Shown here piece by piece: positions 1 to 10,577 of a DNA stretch of 64,000 nucleotides. A model generated the notes under the pieces. The model did not search any database, was not told where the DNA came from, and saw nothing but the letters and a program-made list of their open reading frames with translations. Both the position numbers and the translations under genes were made by a program. Origin of the DNA: Candidatus Krumholzibacteriota bacterium (GTDB lineage Bacteria; Krumholzibacteriota; Krumholzibacteriia; LZORAL124-64-63); NCBI GenBank assembly GCA_022711765.1, contig JAKLEB010000001.1, forward strand, positions 1,222,694 to 1,286,693, given 5' to 3'. Position 1 is the stretch's first letter, and each line of letters begins with the position of its first letter.

Positions 1-2
1 AG

Positions 3-593
3 TCGCTGGTGATGGCGGGCCTGAAGAGCGGCGTCGCGGCCGATTTCTACACCAGCGTGACGCGCCCGGCCGCGGTCTACCGCGGCAATCCGTTCCAGGT
101 CGAGGTCGGCCTCGCGTACGGCGGCCAGCTGCCGGGCGACGAGCTCGCGACGCTCATGCGCTTCGCCAATCGCGTGCCGCTGTTGTACCAGGCGTCCGCC
201 TGCGCCATCCACAAGGCGGTGCTCACCAGCAACTGGCGCGCCTACGGCGTGCAGCAGAGCAAGGGTGCCCTGCCGACCGGCCCCCTGGTCATTCTCGTCC
301 ACATCGCCTCGGTCTGGGTCCCGTTCACGAGCGAGAGCAAGGAAGCCGTGGCGCACTACCCGGAGATCGTGCGCGAGCTCAAGCTGGCCCTGCAGGAGGC
401 CGGCCGGCAGCTGGGCCGGTTCTTGCGGCGGCGCCAGCGCGAGAAGGACGCGAACCAGAAGCAGAGCTACATCCAGAAGTACATCCCTCACATCGGCGAC
501 GCGCTGCAGGACATCCTCGCCCTCGACGCCGCCGACCGCGCGAACGTGATCACGGTCCTGACCGAAACGCTCGAGAAGAGCCGCAAGTTCTGA
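3..593 (+). CDS. top6B: DNA topoisomerase VI subunit B, C-terminal part (5' partial)
   Basis: The reading frame is open from the window edge, so only about the last 197 residues are present. They match the C-terminal transducer part of type IIB topoisomerase subunit B: the segments RFANRVPLLYQ, VPFTSESKEA and IQKYIPH are typical of the family. In the holoenzyme the B subunit binds ATP and its transducer domain contacts the A subunit, which cuts DNA. The GHKL ATPase domain lies upstream, outside the window. An M32 peptidase gene follows after 23 nt and the A subunit gene after that, all on one strand, so this is probably one operon. Topoisomerase VI is mainly archaeal and plant; it occurs in a minority of bacteria. 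Confidence 0.9.
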   Translation, partial: SLVMAGLKSGVAADFYTSVTRPAAVYRGNPFQVEVGLAYGGQLPGDELATLMRFANRVPLLYQASACAIHKAVLTSNWRAYGVQQSKGALPTGPLVILVHIASVWVPFTSESKEAVAHYPEIVRELKLALQEAGRQLGRFLRRRQREKDANQKQSYIQKYIPHIGDALQDILALDAADRANVITVLTETLEKSRKF

Positions 594-616
594 GCCCTGT
601 CGCCACCGGAGCCGCC

Positions 617-2110
617 ATGCCCGACGCCTACGCGAGACTCCTGGGCCACCTCCAGCCGATCCAGCGCCTCAACGGCGCCCGGGCCCTGCTCGGCTGGGAC
701 CAGGAGGTCATGATGCCGCCCGCCGGCGCCCGGTCACGGGCCGACACCTGCGCGGCGCTGGCCGAGGTCGTCCACGCCAGGCTGACCGACCCCGAGCTGG
801 GCTCGCTGCTCGCCGACCTCTTGCCGGCCGACGGCCTCGCCCCGGCCGCCCGCGCCAACGTCCGCGAGGCCCGCCGCGCGCACGAGCGGGCCGTGCGCCT
901 GCCGGTGACGCTCGTGCGCGACCTCGCGGAAGCCGCGTCGCTCGCGCAGCCGGAATGGGCGCGGGCCCGCGACGACGACGACTGGGATCGCTTCGCCCCC
1001 CACCTCGCTCGCGTCCTGGACCTGAAACGCCAGGAGGCGGCGGCGCTCGGGATCGGCGACGAGCCCTACGACTCGCTGCTCGACGAGTTCGAGCCGGGAG
1101 CCCGCACCGCGGATCTCCTGCCGATCTTCCGGCGCCTGCGCGTCGCGCTCACGGCCCTGCTCGACCGCCTCGGGCCCGCGCTGGCCGCCCCGGTCGAGCC
1201 GCTGGTCGGTGATTTCCCGGTCGGTCGCCAGGACGAGCTCAACCGCCGGGTCCTGTCCACCGTGGGTTACGATTTCGACGCCGGCCGCCTCGACGTCTCC
1301 ACGCACCCCTTCACCGAGTCGATGGGACCCGGGGACGTGCGGATCACGACGCGGTACAGCGAGGACGACGTGCTGCCGGGCCTCTTCTCGACGCTCCACG
1401 AGGCCGGGCACGCGCTCTACGAGCAGGGCCTGCCGGCGGAACACCGCGACACGCCCGCCGGCCAGGCGGTGAGCCTCGGCATCCATGAGTCGCAGTCGCG
1501 CCTGTGGGAGAACCACGTGGGGCGCTGCCCGGCATTCTGCCACTGGCTCGCGCCGGTCCTGCGCCAGACCTTTCCCGAGCGGCTCGGCCGTCTCGCGCCG
1601 GACGAGCTCGTCCGGGCGGTCAACCGCGTCCGCTCGACCCCGATCCGCATCGAGGCGGACGAGGTCACCTACAACCTGCACATCGTCCTGCGGCTGGAGA
1701 TCGAGCGGGCGCTGCTCTCGGGCGACCTCGAGGTCGCCGGTGTCCCGGCGGTGTGGCGGAGCCTGGCGCGCGAGTACCTCGGCCTCGAGATCTGGGACGA
1801 ACGCACGGGACCGCTCCAGGACATCCACTGGAGCATGGGGAGCCTCGGGTATTTCCCGACGTACACCCTGGGCAACCTGTACGCGGCGATGTTCTGGAAC
1901 GCCGCCCGCAGCGCGCTGCCGGATCTCGACCGGGACCTCGCCGCCGGACGCACGGCCGGGCTGCTCGGCTGGTTGCGCGCGCAGATCCACGGCCGCGGCA
2001 GCGTGCTCGCCGCCGCCGATCTCTGCCGCGCGGTGACGGGACGTTCGCTCGACGCCGGCGACTTCATCGCATACCTCGAGGTGAAGTACGGCGAGTTGAT
2101 GGGCCACTGA
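617..2110 (+). CDS. Carboxypeptidase Taq-type metallopeptidase (M32)
   Basis: The 497-residue protein has the usual length for family M32, cytosolic zinc carboxypeptidases that remove C-terminal residues from peptides. The zinc motif HEAGH is at residues 261-265, and the family's HESQSR block with the third ligand glutamate follows near residues 290-295. The ATG has GGAG about 7 nt upstream. There is no signal peptide. The gene sits between the two topoisomerase VI subunit genes with short gaps (23 and 43 nt), so it is probably co-transcribed with them; no functional link is known to me. Confidence 0.95.
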   Translation: MPDAYARLLGHLQPIQRLNGARALLGWDQEVMMPPAGARSRADTCAALAEVVHARLTDPELGSLLADLLPADGLAPAARANVREARRAHERAVRLPVTLVRDLAEAASLAQPEWARARDDDDWDRFAPHLARVLDLKRQEAAALGIGDEPYDSLLDEFEPGARTADLLPIFRRLRVALTALLDRLGPALAAPVEPLVGDFPVGRQDELNRRVLSTVGYDFDAGRLDVSTHPFTESMGPGDVRITTRYSEDDVLPGLFSTLHEAGHALYEQGLPAEHRDTPAGQAVSLGIHESQSRLWENHVGRCPAFCHWLAPVLRQTFPERLGRLAPDELVRAVNRVRSTPIRIEADEVTYNLHIVLRLEIERALLSGDLEVAGVPAVWRSLAREYLGLEIWDERTGPLQDIHWSMGSLGYFPTYTLGNLYAAMFWNAARSALPDLDRDLAAGRTAGLLGWLRAQIHGRGSVLAAADLCRAVTGRSLDAGDFIAYLEVKYGELMGH

Positions 2111-2153
2111 CCAGCGGCGCCGGGACCGCCGGCCGCCGGGTGAGGATCGAGCC

Positions 2154-3425
2154 TTGGCCAAGCGCAAGACCACGAAGAAGACGGCGCGCACGACCCCGCC
2201 GAGAACCGCCGCCGGCTCGCCGGCGCGGGCGCAGGCGCGGTCGGCCGCCGGCCAGGGCGAGCTGGTCTTCGGCGCGCCGCGCGGCCGGACGACCGGCAGC
2301 GAGTCCGGAACACCGCCGGCGCCCACCGCGACTTCGCCCTCGTTCCGGCCGGTCGCGCGCAGGATCCGCAGCGAGTGCGGCCTCATTCACCAGACGATCC
2401 TGCTGGGCCAGAAGCCGAGCCTGAAGTTCCCGCTGCGCTCGCTCAACAACGTCAGTTACGATCCGCGCACCGGCTACTTCAAGCTCAAGGGCAAGCGCAA
2501 GGAGCGCGCGCTCACCGTCGGCACGGTCAAGACCTTCGCGCAGACGCTGAAGATGATGGCCCTCGCGAAGACGCTCGTCGAGACCGACGACATCGCCACC
2601 AAGCGAGAAGCCTACTACGTCTCGAAGAACTGGGCCGAGGCGCGGTTCAGCGAGCAGCCGGAATCCGACACGGTCATGGAGGACGTCGAGGCATTCTTCG
2701 GCGTGAACCGCGAACAGCTCGGCTTCGTGCCCGAGGAGAAGGGCGGCGACGTCGCGGGCCGGCTCGTGGTCGTCGACCATGACCGGGAGACCGGCGAGAT
2801 CCTGCGCATCGACTGCACGAAGTTCGGCAGCGGCGCCTACTCCGTGCCGATCTCGGTCGAGGAACTCCAGTTCGAGACGGACGCCCAGTTCATCCTCTGC
2901 ATCGAGACCGCCGGCATGTTCCAGCGGCTCGTGAAGCACAACTACTGGAAACAGGCCGGTTGCATCCTGGTCTCGATGGGCGGCGTGCCGACGCGCGCCT
3001 GCCGCCGGTTCGTACGCCGTCTCGCGGATGAAAAGGGCCTGCCCGTCTACGTGTTCGTCGACGGCGACCCCTACGGCTACAGCAACATCTACCGCACCCT
3101 CAAGGTCGGCTCGGGCAACGCCGCCCATCTCAACGAGTTCTTCTGCGTCCCGCAGGCCCATCTGCTCGGCATCACGCCGCAGGACATCGTCGACTACGAG
3201 CTGCCGACCCACCCGCTCAAGGACGTCGACATCAAGCGCGCGCGCGATGCGCTCAAGAACGATCCGTTCATCCTGCACTACGCCGCGTGGCAGCAGGCCC
3301 TCGAGCAGATGATCAAGATGGGCGTGCGCGCCGAGCAGCAGGCGCTCGCGAGGCACGGGCTCAACTACGTGATCGAGGAGTACCTGCCGCGGAAACTGGC
3401 GGATGTGAAGGCGTTCCTTCCCTAA
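2154..3425 (+). CDS. top6A: DNA topoisomerase VI subunit A (Spo11-like)
   Basis: This is the DNA-cleaving subunit of topoisomerase VI, related to eukaryotic Spo11. The catalytic tyrosine lies in KREAYYVSKNW (Tyr154 or Tyr155). The Toprim metal site is VDGDPYG, with Asp303 and Asp305. The C-terminal half, with SGNAAHLNEF and the LPTHPLKDVDI region, is typical of the family. The first 65 or so residues are a Lys/Arg/Thr/Pro/Gly-rich tail with no recognisable fold, an extension over archaeal homologs. The start is TTG, with GTGAGG 8 nt upstream. It pairs with subunit B at the window start; the M32 peptidase gene lies between them. Confidence 0.95.
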   Translation: MAKRKTTKKTARTTPPRTAAGSPARAQARSAAGQGELVFGAPRGRTTGSESGTPPAPTATSPSFRPVARRIRSECGLIHQTILLGQKPSLKFPLRSLNNVSYDPRTGYFKLKGKRKERALTVGTVKTFAQTLKMMALAKTLVETDDIATKREAYYVSKNWAEARFSEQPESDTVMEDVEAFFGVNREQLGFVPEEKGGDVAGRLVVVDHDRETGEILRIDCTKFGSGAYSVPISVEELQFETDAQFILCIETAGMFQRLVKHNYWKQAGCILVSMGGVPTRACRRFVRRLADEKGLPVYVFVDGDPYGYSNIYRTLKVGSGNAAHLNEFFCVPQAHLLGITPQDIVDYELPTHPLKDVDIKRARDALKNDPFILHYAAWQQALEQMIKMGVRAEQQALARHGLNYVIEEYLPRKLADVKAFLP

Positions 3426-3440
3426 ACCCGGAGCCATTCC

Positions 3441-4094
3441 ATGCGCGCCATCCTGGTCATCGACCGCCGCCATCTCTTCCCCGGCCTCAGCCCCCAGGGC
3501 TTCCTGCCGACTCCGGCCATCGACCTGGGCGCACTCTCGGCCCACCTCTTCTTCGCCGAGCGGGAGTACATGGAGACCTGCTCCCACTACAAGCAGATCA
3601 TCCCCTACCTCGTGCTGGTCCGCGGCGACGGCCGCGAGCGCCGGGTCCTCGCCTACCAGCGCCAGGTGAAGCACAGCGAGCGGCGGCTCGGCGGCCTGTG
3701 GTCCGTGGGTTTCGGCGGGCACATCGAGCCGATCGACCGCGCGGACCGCGAGGTCGCGATCCGCGGGCTCGTCGAGGCCGCGGCCCGGCGCGAGCTGGCG
3801 GAGGAGACGGGTCTCGACCCGGCGCAGGCCGTCCTCGAGCCGGCCGGCTACATCAACAGCGACCGGGAGGACGTCTCCAGCGTCCACCTCGGCGTGGTCT
3901 ACCGCGTGGACGTGGCGGCGATCGGCGGCAGCGACGCCGCGTTGCTCGCCACGGTCAGCGCGCAGGCCGAGCCCCACCAGGCGCGATGGCTGCCGGTCGC
4001 CGGCCTCGCGACGCAGCAAGGTCCCGCGCGCGGGCCGGACTCCGGCACCTTCGAGGACTGGACCCGGATCGTGGTCGAGGCCGGCGCGATCTGA
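3441..4094 (+). CDS. Nudix-domain protein
   Basis: The 217-residue protein has a Nudix box in which the catalytic helix reads ARRELAEETGL. The preceding glycine loop (GFGGHIEP) is separated from it by about 17 residues, more than in the minimal Nudix consensus. Nudix enzymes hydrolyse nucleoside diphosphates linked to another group; the substrate cannot be read from the sequence. About 70 residues precede the domain and contain a conserved-looking FPGLSPQGF segment. The gene starts 15 nt after top6A, so it is probably the last gene of that operon. GGAG lies about 7 nt before the ATG. Confidence 0.8.
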   Translation: MRAILVIDRRHLFPGLSPQGFLPTPAIDLGALSAHLFFAEREYMETCSHYKQIIPYLVLVRGDGRERRVLAYQRQVKHSERRLGGLWSVGFGGHIEPIDRADREVAIRGLVEAAARRELAEETGLDPAQAVLEPAGYINSDREDVSSVHLGVVYRVDVAAIGGSDAALLATVSAQAEPHQARWLPVAGLATQQGPARGPDSGTFEDWTRIVVEAGAI

Positions 4095-4106
4095 GCGGCC
4101 CCCGGC

Positions 4107-4135
4107 TTGTCGGGAAGCCCGAGTTCGCTTATCCA
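4107..4135 (+). promoter_or_regulatory. Sigma-70-type promoter of mdh
   Basis: TTGTCG (4107-4112) and TATCCA (4130-4135) are spaced by 17 nt. They lie between the Nudix stop codon and mdh, giving a leader of about 70 nt. The 12-base block CGCTTATCCATG that covers the -10 element also occurs in the aceE promoter region. Confidence 0.5.
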
Positions 4136-4212
4136 TGGCGTTCAGCGTGTGAGCTCACCCGAGCGGGACGCGGGCCGAGGCGAGGCCGGCGTCGAGCGGC
4201 GAGGAGTCCGGC

Positions 4213-5175
4213 ATGGTCGGCAAGATCGGGATCATCGGCGGCGGCAACATCGGCGGCGTATGCGCCGCGGAGATCGCCTCGAGGCGCCTGGCGCGCCGCG
4301 TGGCGCTGGTCGACGTCAAGCCGCCGGAGTTCGCCCGGGGCAAGTGCCTGGACATCGCCGAGGGCACGCCCGTGATCGGCACGGACACGGTCCTCGAGGG
4401 CAGCAAGGGCTACGAGGTGCTCGCCGGCGCCGACTTCGTGATCAACACCGCGGGCGTGCCGCGCGCGATGCGCGCCGACGGGACGTTCCCCTCGCGCGAG
4501 GAGCTGCTCGCGACCAACCTGCGGATCACCGACGCCGTGGCCGCCGGTATCCGGCAGTACTGCCCCGACGCCTTCGTGGTCTCGATCGCCAACCCGCTCG
4601 ACGCGATCGTCTACCGCCTGCATCAGCAGCTGAAGGACCGGCTTCCCGTGCGCAAGCTGATGGGCATGGCGGGCGTGCTGGATTCCGCGCGCTACAAGTA
4701 CTTCGTGGCGCAGGCCGCGGGAGTCTCGGTCGAGAACGTCGAGGCCGTCGTGCTCGGCGGCCACGGCGACACGATGGTGCCGATCCGCAGCGCTTGCCGC
4801 ATCTACGGTCTGCCCGTCACCAAGTTCATCGACGAGGATGAGCTCGCCGCCATCGAGGACCGCGTCCGCAAGGCGGGCGGCGAGGTCGTGAGCCTCCTCG
4901 GCAGCGGTTCGGCGTTCGTCTCGCCGGCATGGTCGGCTCTCGAGATGATCACGAGCATCGCCTTCGACAAGAAGAAGATCACGTCGGTCTGCGCCCACCT
5001 CGACGGCGAGTACGGCGTGACCGGGCTCTTCGTCGGCGTGCCGGCGATCCTCGGCCGCGAGGGCGTCGAGAAGATCATCGAGATCGATCTCTCCGACGAG
5101 GAGAGGACGGCGCTCGCGAACTCCGTCGCCGCCGTGAGCAGGACCTGCGCCGAGGTCGACAAGGTGGGCAAGTAG
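4213..5175 (+). CDS. mdh: Malate dehydrogenase (LDH-like type)
   Basis: This 320-residue NAD-dependent dehydrogenase interconverts malate and oxaloacetate in the TCA cycle. The N-terminal Rossmann loop is GIIGGGNIGG. The catalytic His is in LGGHGDTMVP and the catalytic Asp in NPLDAIVY. The substrate-binding arginine after AGVP is present, which favours malate over lactate. The mobile loop between that Arg and SREELL is about five residues longer than in the usual RKPGMSRDDL form, so substrate preference should not be taken as settled. GAGGAG precedes the ATG. The gene has its own promoter and converges on nhaA. Confidence 0.92.
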   Translation: MVGKIGIIGGGNIGGVCAAEIASRRLARRVALVDVKPPEFARGKCLDIAEGTPVIGTDTVLEGSKGYEVLAGADFVINTAGVPRAMRADGTFPSREELLATNLRITDAVAAGIRQYCPDAFVVSIANPLDAIVYRLHQQLKDRLPVRKLMGMAGVLDSARYKYFVAQAAGVSVENVEAVVLGGHGDTMVPIRSACRIYGLPVTKFIDEDELAAIEDRVRKAGGEVVSLLGSGSAFVSPAWSALEMITSIAFDKKKITSVCAHLDGEYGVTGLFVGVPAILGREGVEKIIEIDLSDEERTALANSVAAVSRTCAEVDKVGK

Positions 5176-5193
5176 AGCGCCGGCGCCGCGCGC

Positions 5194-6504
<1,311 letters not shown>

Positions 6505-6559
6505 GCTCGACCCTCCGTGGCGTCGATGTGCTCTCGCCGGCGGCCGCCGCCGACCCGTG
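6505..6559 (-). promoter_or_regulatory. Structured leader of nhaA, possible ion-sensing element
   Basis: Between the predicted transcription start and the nhaA start codon the minus strand holds about 55-60 nt with a strong GGCGGC/GCCGCC stem, followed by GCGAGAGC and then the Shine-Dalgarno GGAGGG. Leaders of nhaA in several phyla carry cation riboswitches of the nhaA-I type. I cannot confirm that this one fits that consensus, so the assignment is tentative. Confidence 0.3.
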
Positions 6560-6566
6560 GACTGGG

Positions 6567-6596
6567 AATGTAGACGACCTGGTCGCCGATCGGCAA
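6567..6596 (-). promoter_or_regulatory. Sigma-70-type promoter of nhaA
   Basis: On the minus strand TTGCCG (6596-6591) and TACATT (6572-6567) are spaced by 18 nt, about 65 nt upstream of the nhaA start codon. Confidence 0.45.
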
Positions 6597-6699
6597 GACG
6601 GCGACGTCGGGACCGGCACTCCGGGCCGGCCGGTCGCGCTCGTCTCGGCGATCCCCGGTTGCGGTGCGGATCTGTCACGAAACCGGGATTCTTGTCGAT

Positions 6700-6728
6700 T
6701 TGAGCGCGGCGGGGATTCCTGTTACAAT
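6700..6728 (+). promoter_or_regulatory. Sigma-70-type promoter of the M14 peptidase gene
   Basis: TTGAGC (6700-6705) and TACAAT (6723-6728) are spaced by exactly 17 nt, in a relatively AT-rich stretch, 65 nt before the start codon. This is one of the best promoter matches in the window. Confidence 0.6.
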
Positions 6729-6793
6729 GGAGGGTGCCCGTCGCCCCGGACGGTCCGTCCGTCCGCTCCTCATGCCCTTTCCGGGAGGATCCC

Positions 6794-9382
6794 ATGCATC
6801 CCGTGTCGCGCTTCGCGGTCGGCCTCGTCCTGCTGCTGGCCCTCGGCGCCGCCGTCGCGACGGCGTCCGACTACTCGCTCGTGCGCGTCTGGTTCGACGG
6901 CGCCGACCCCGCCGCGTTCTTCAAGGCCCATCCGGAGCTGGACGTGGCGACGGGCAAGGCCGGCGTCTGCGCCGACATCGTCGCGACGCCGGCGACCATG
7001 GACGTGCTGCGCGCGAGCGGTCTGCGCCTCGAGGTCCTCCACAAGGACCTCGTGGCCTTCTACGCGTCGCAGATCCTCGACAAGGACACGAATTTCGGCG
7101 GTTGGCACACGTACACCGAGAACATCGCCTACCTCGACAGCCTGCGGATCGAGTACCCGGACCGAATCAGCGCCAAGTGGTCGATCGGCCAGACCGCCCA
7201 GCTGCGCAACCTGTGGTGCGTGCGCCTGTCCGACAACCCGGACGCCGACGAGACCGGCGAGCCGGAGATCCTCCTCGACACGATGCACCACGCGCGCGAG
7301 ATCATGGCCGGCGACTTCGGCCTGATGTTCGCCGACCACCTGTGCCGCAACTACGGCAGCGATCCCGTCGTGACCTGGCTCATGGACAATCGCGAGCTCT
7401 ACCTCGTCTCGATCGTCAACCCCGACGGCATGGTCTACAACGAGCTGACCGACCCCGCCGGCGGCGGAATGTGGCGCAAGAACCGGCGCAACAACGGCGG
7501 CGGGGTGTACGGCGTCGACCTGAACCGCAACTACACCTACCAGTGGAACGGATCAGGCAGCAGCGCCGACCCGTCGGACGAGACGTACCGCGGCCCCTTC
7601 GCCGGAAGCGAGCCCGAGATCCAGGCGCTCATGGGTCTCATCAACAGCCGCCAGTTCGTCACGCACCAGTCGCTGCACACCTTCCACAACGCGACGCTGT
7701 TCCCCTGGGGCTATACCACGACGCTGTGCCCCGACCGCGCCACCTACGACCACATGGCGGCGCTGATGACCAGGGACAACGGCTACGTGGCCGGCACGGC
7801 GCCCGAGATCCTCTACCTGGTCAACGGCGGCGCGAATGACTGGGCCTACGGCGCCCAGACCGAGCACGCCAAGATCTTCTCGTTCTGCAACGAGGTCGGC
7901 ACCACCGGCTTCTGGCCGAGCTTCGCGGAGCGCGACGGCCTGTTCCACGACAACCTGTGGCCGATGCTCTACCTGATGATGGCGGCCGGCGGCTTCGCGC
8001 ACGTGACCGACGCCGTGGCGACGGACGCGGCCGGCGGCCTGCTCGAGCCCGGCGACAGCGGCCTCTTCAGCTGCACGGTCACGAACCAGGGCGTCACCGA
8101 GCCCATCTCGGCGGTCCAACTGACGCTGCGCTGCGACGATCCCTACGTGCAGTTCACGAGCGCCGAGCGGTCCATCGGGAGCCTGGCGCCCACCGCCGGC
8201 GTCGCCGTCGATCCGGCCCTGCCCTTCACGGTCGACCCGGCCTGTCCCGACGGCCACGTGGTCGGCGTGACGGTGACGGTGAGTTTTACCGGCGGGACGA
8301 TCGCGTACCCGCTCACGTTCATGGTCGGCGAGCCCGCCCAGCTGTTCTTCGACAGCTTCTCGTCCGGCACCGGCAACTGGACCTTCAGCGGTGGCCAGTG
8401 GGGCCTGACCTCCACCGCGCACACGGCGCCCTACGCGCTCACCGACTCGCCGAGCGGCGAGTACGGCGACAACTGGAACGCGTCCGCCACGCTCAACGGC
8501 TCGTTCACCGCGAGCCAGCTCTCCTTCTGGCATCGCTACGTCCTCGAGGAAGGATACGACTACGGCCGCGTCCAGGTCTCCGCCTCCGGCGGCAGCTGGC
8601 AGACCGTCGCGAGCTACGACGGGACGCAGTCGCCCTGGCAGCAGGTCGAGGTCGACCTCGCGCAGTTCGCGGGTCAGAGCCTGCGCGTTCGCTTCCTGCT
8701 GCAGTCCGACGTCTGGGTGACCGAGGATGGCTGGTACCTCGACGACGTCCAGCTGCTCGGCGACGGTTCCGACAACGAGGCGCCGCCGGCGCCCGCGCTC
8801 GTGGCGCCCGCCGACGGCGCCGTGATCGACGGCGCCGTCCACCTCGTGGTCGCGAACGTCAGCGATCCCGACGGGGATCCGGTCACCTATGGCTTCCGGG
8901 TCTACGGCGACCCCCTCCTGACCGAGTTCCTGGCCGGCGCCGACCAGCTGGCGGCCGGCGCGGGCGGACAGACCGGCTGGACCGCGCCCGCGCTCGGTCT
9001 GGGCACCTACTACTGGCGGGCGTACGCAGCGGACGACCTCGAGCGGGGACTGCTCGGCGAGACCCGGAGCTTCACGGTGGGAACGACGACGCCGGTGGAT
9101 CCGGTGGTCCTCGGTCCACGCCTGCTCGTCGTGAACCAGGGCGCCGACCGCGCCGAGCTGCAGCTCTCGCTGGCGCAGGCCGGCGAGGTCGCGGTCAAGA
9201 TCTACAACGCGCGCGGCCAGCTGGTCCGCGACCTCTTCGACGGCCGCCTGGAGTCCGGCTCGCGCGTCCTCGTCTGGGATGGCCGCGACGGCCAGGGCCG
9301 GCCGGCGGCGTCGGGCGTGTACTTCGTCCGCGCGACGACCGCGGCCGCGACGCTCGGCGGCCGGGTCGTGCTGGTGCGTTAG
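6794..9382 (+). CDS. Secreted M14 zinc carboxypeptidase with C-terminal FlgD-like domain
   Basis: The 862-residue exported protein starts at the ATG preceded by GGAGG, followed by a signal peptide (residues 1 to about 24). The M14 domain spans roughly residues 100-410: zinc ligands His166 and Glu169 in HHARE, substrate residues in [10 protein letters not shown], a conserved [10 protein letters not shown] block with the last His nearby, and the catalytic Glu in [10 protein letters not shown]. After it come a CARDB-like segment, a MAM-like jelly-roll region as in immune-inhibitor-A proteins, an Fn3-like domain, and a FlgD/T9SS-type C-terminal domain (about residues 785-862) ending in ASGVYFVR and VVLVR. 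It probably digests protein outside the cell. Confidence 0.92.
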   Translation: MHPVSRFAVGLVLLLALGAAVATASDYSLVRVWFDGADPAAFFKAHPELDVATGKAGVCADIVATPATMDVLRASGLRLEVLHKDLVAFYASQILDKDTNFGGWHTYTENIAYLDSLRIEYPDRISAKWSIGQTAQLRNLWCVRLSDNPDADETGEPEILLDTMHHAREIMAGDFGLMFADHLCRNYGSDPVVTWLMDNRELYLVSIVNPDGMVYNELTDPAGGGMWRKNRRNNGGGVYGVDLNRNYTYQWNGSGSSADPSDETYRGPFAGSEPEIQALMGLINSRQFVTHQSLHTFHNATLFPWGYTTTLCPDRATYDHMAALMTRDNGYVAGTAPEILYLVNGGANDWAYGAQTEHAKIFSFCNEVGTTGFWPSFAERDGLFHDNLWPMLYLMMAAGGFAHVTDAVATDAAGGLLEPGDSGLFSCTVTNQGVTEPISAVQLTLRCDDPYVQFTSAERSIGSLAPTAGVAVDPALPFTVDPACPDGHVVGVTVTVSFTGGTIAYPLTFMVGEPAQLFFDSFSSGTGNWTFSGGQWGLTSTAHTAPYALTDSPSGEYGDNWNASATLNGSFTASQLSFWHRYVLEEGYDYGRVQVSASGGSWQTVASYDGTQSPWQQVEVDLAQFAGQSLRVRFLLQSDVWVTEDGWYLDDVQLLGDGSDNEAPPAPALVAPADGAVIDGAVHLVVANVSDPDGDPVTYGFRVYGDPLLTEFLAGADQLAAGAGGQTGWTAPALGLGTYYWRAYAADDLERGLLGETRSFTVGTTTPVDPVVLGPRLLVVNQGADRAELQLSLAQAGEVAVKIYNARGQLVRDLFDGRLESGSRVLVWDGRDGQGRPAASGVYFVRATTAAATLGGRVVLVR

Positions 9383-9411
9383 CCGGGCGACCGGGTCGCG
9401 CAGGCAACGGA

Positions 9412-9444
9412 CGGGGCCCCCGCCAATCGACGGCGGGGGCCCCG
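9412..9444. terminator. Hairpin terminator between M14 and aldo/keto reductase genes
   Basis: A 13-bp perfect stem (9412-9424 with 9432-9444) of mostly G and C with a 7-nt loop lies between the convergent gene ends. There is no T-tract, as is common at this GC content. Confidence 0.6.
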
Positions 9445-9496
9445 CGCGTTCGCCCGCCAGCCCAGGCGGCCGGCGGCGAGGTCGTTCGCGAACCGC

Positions 9497-10495
9497 TCAC
9501 ATGGTCCGCCAGTCCTTGGGCTCCGCCGGCCGGTTGCCCGCGAAGGCGTCGATCCGGTCCATCACCTCGGGGGTGAGCTGCGCCGCCACGGCGAGCGCAG
9601 CCAGGTTCTCGACCACCTGGGCGGGCCGGGACGCGCCGGTGATCACCGACGAGACCTGCGGATTCTTGAGGCACCACGCGAGCGCCAGTTGCGAGGGCGT
9701 GCAGCCGAGCTCGGACGCGAGCGCGGCGAGGTCGCGCGCGACCCGCAGTCGCCAGGCGCCCTCTTCGCCTTCGAGGGTCCGGCGCAACCAGGCGTACCGT
9801 TCGTGGCCGAGGCGGCTGTCCGGCGGAATCCCGTCGTTGTACTTGCCCGAGAGGATTCCGCTCGCGAGCGGGGACCACACGGTCGTGCCCAGGCCGAGGT
9901 CGCGATACAGCGGCGCATACTCGGATTCGACGCGCTCGCGCACGAGCAGGTTGTATTGCGGCTGTTCCATCGTCGGCGCGACCAGATGCTCGCGCGCGGC
10001 GATCTCCGCGGCGTGGCGGATCTGCTCGGCCGACCACTCGCTGGTGCCCCAGTAGAACGCCATGCCGCTGGTCACGACGTCGCTCATCGCCCGGACGGTC
10101 TCCTCGATCGGCGTGTGGAGGTCGGGCCGGTGGCAGTACACGAGGTCGACGTAATCGAGGTCGAGGCGGTCCAGCGAGGCGTACATCCCCTCGAACACGT
10201 GCTTGCGCGACAGGCCGCGATCGTTCGGACCGGCGCCGCCCCAGAAGACCTTGGTCGAGACCACCAGATCGCTGCGGGCCCAGCCCGCGCGCTTGAGGAC
10301 CTTGCCCATGATGGTCTCGGCCTCGCCCATCGCGTACGCCTCGGCGTTGTCGAAGAAGTTGACGCCGGCGTCGTAGGCGGTCTTCATGCACTGGTACGCG
10401 GCGTCCTCGCCGAGCTGATCGCCGAAGGTGATCCAGCTGCCGAAGCCGAGCGCCGAGACCCGCAGACCGCTGCGGCCGAGGTGACGGTATTCCAT
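9497..10495 (-). CDS. Aldo/keto reductase (potassium-channel beta-subunit-like)
   Basis: The 332-residue TIM-barrel oxidoreductase uses NADPH to reduce carbonyl groups. The tetrad is visible: Asp and Tyr in [12 protein letters not shown], Lys in STKVFWGG and His in [22 protein letters not shown] at the N-terminus and the overall order resemble the AKR6/AKR14 group (Kv beta subunit and YghZ types). Its natural substrate cannot be told. The start MEYRHLG was chosen because the homology begins there and AAAGGGA lies upstream; an in-frame extension of 22 residues is low-complexity. Confidence 0.9.
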   Translation of the reverse strand: MEYRHLGRSGLRVSALGFGSWITFGDQLGEDAAYQCMKTAYDAGVNFFDNAEAYAMGEAETIMGKVLKRAGWARSDLVVSTKVFWGGAGPNDRGLSRKHVFEGMYASLDRLDLDYVDLVYCHRPDLHTPIEETVRAMSDVVTSGMAFYWGTSEWSAEQIRHAAEIAAREHLVAPTMEQPQYNLLVRERVESEYAPLYRDLGLGTTVWSPLASGILSGKYNDGIPPDSRLGHERYAWLRRTLEGEEGAWRLRVARDLAALASELGCTPSQLALAWCLKNPQVSSVITGASRPAQVVENLAALAVAAQLTPEVMDRIDAFAGNRPAEPKDWRTM

Positions 10496-10577
10496 GGAGG
10501 TCCCTTTCCCGCCGCCGGCCCGCGGGCGGCGACGGCCCCGCAACGCGCCGGGGCCATGCACGCGGCGGTCGTCCGGT

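Noticed and set aside
734-2386. Long minus-strand open frame opposite the M32 gene
   Set aside because: High GC keeps the opposite frame free of stops; the translation is Arg/Glu/Val-rich without any domain, while the plus strand has a full M32 enzyme.
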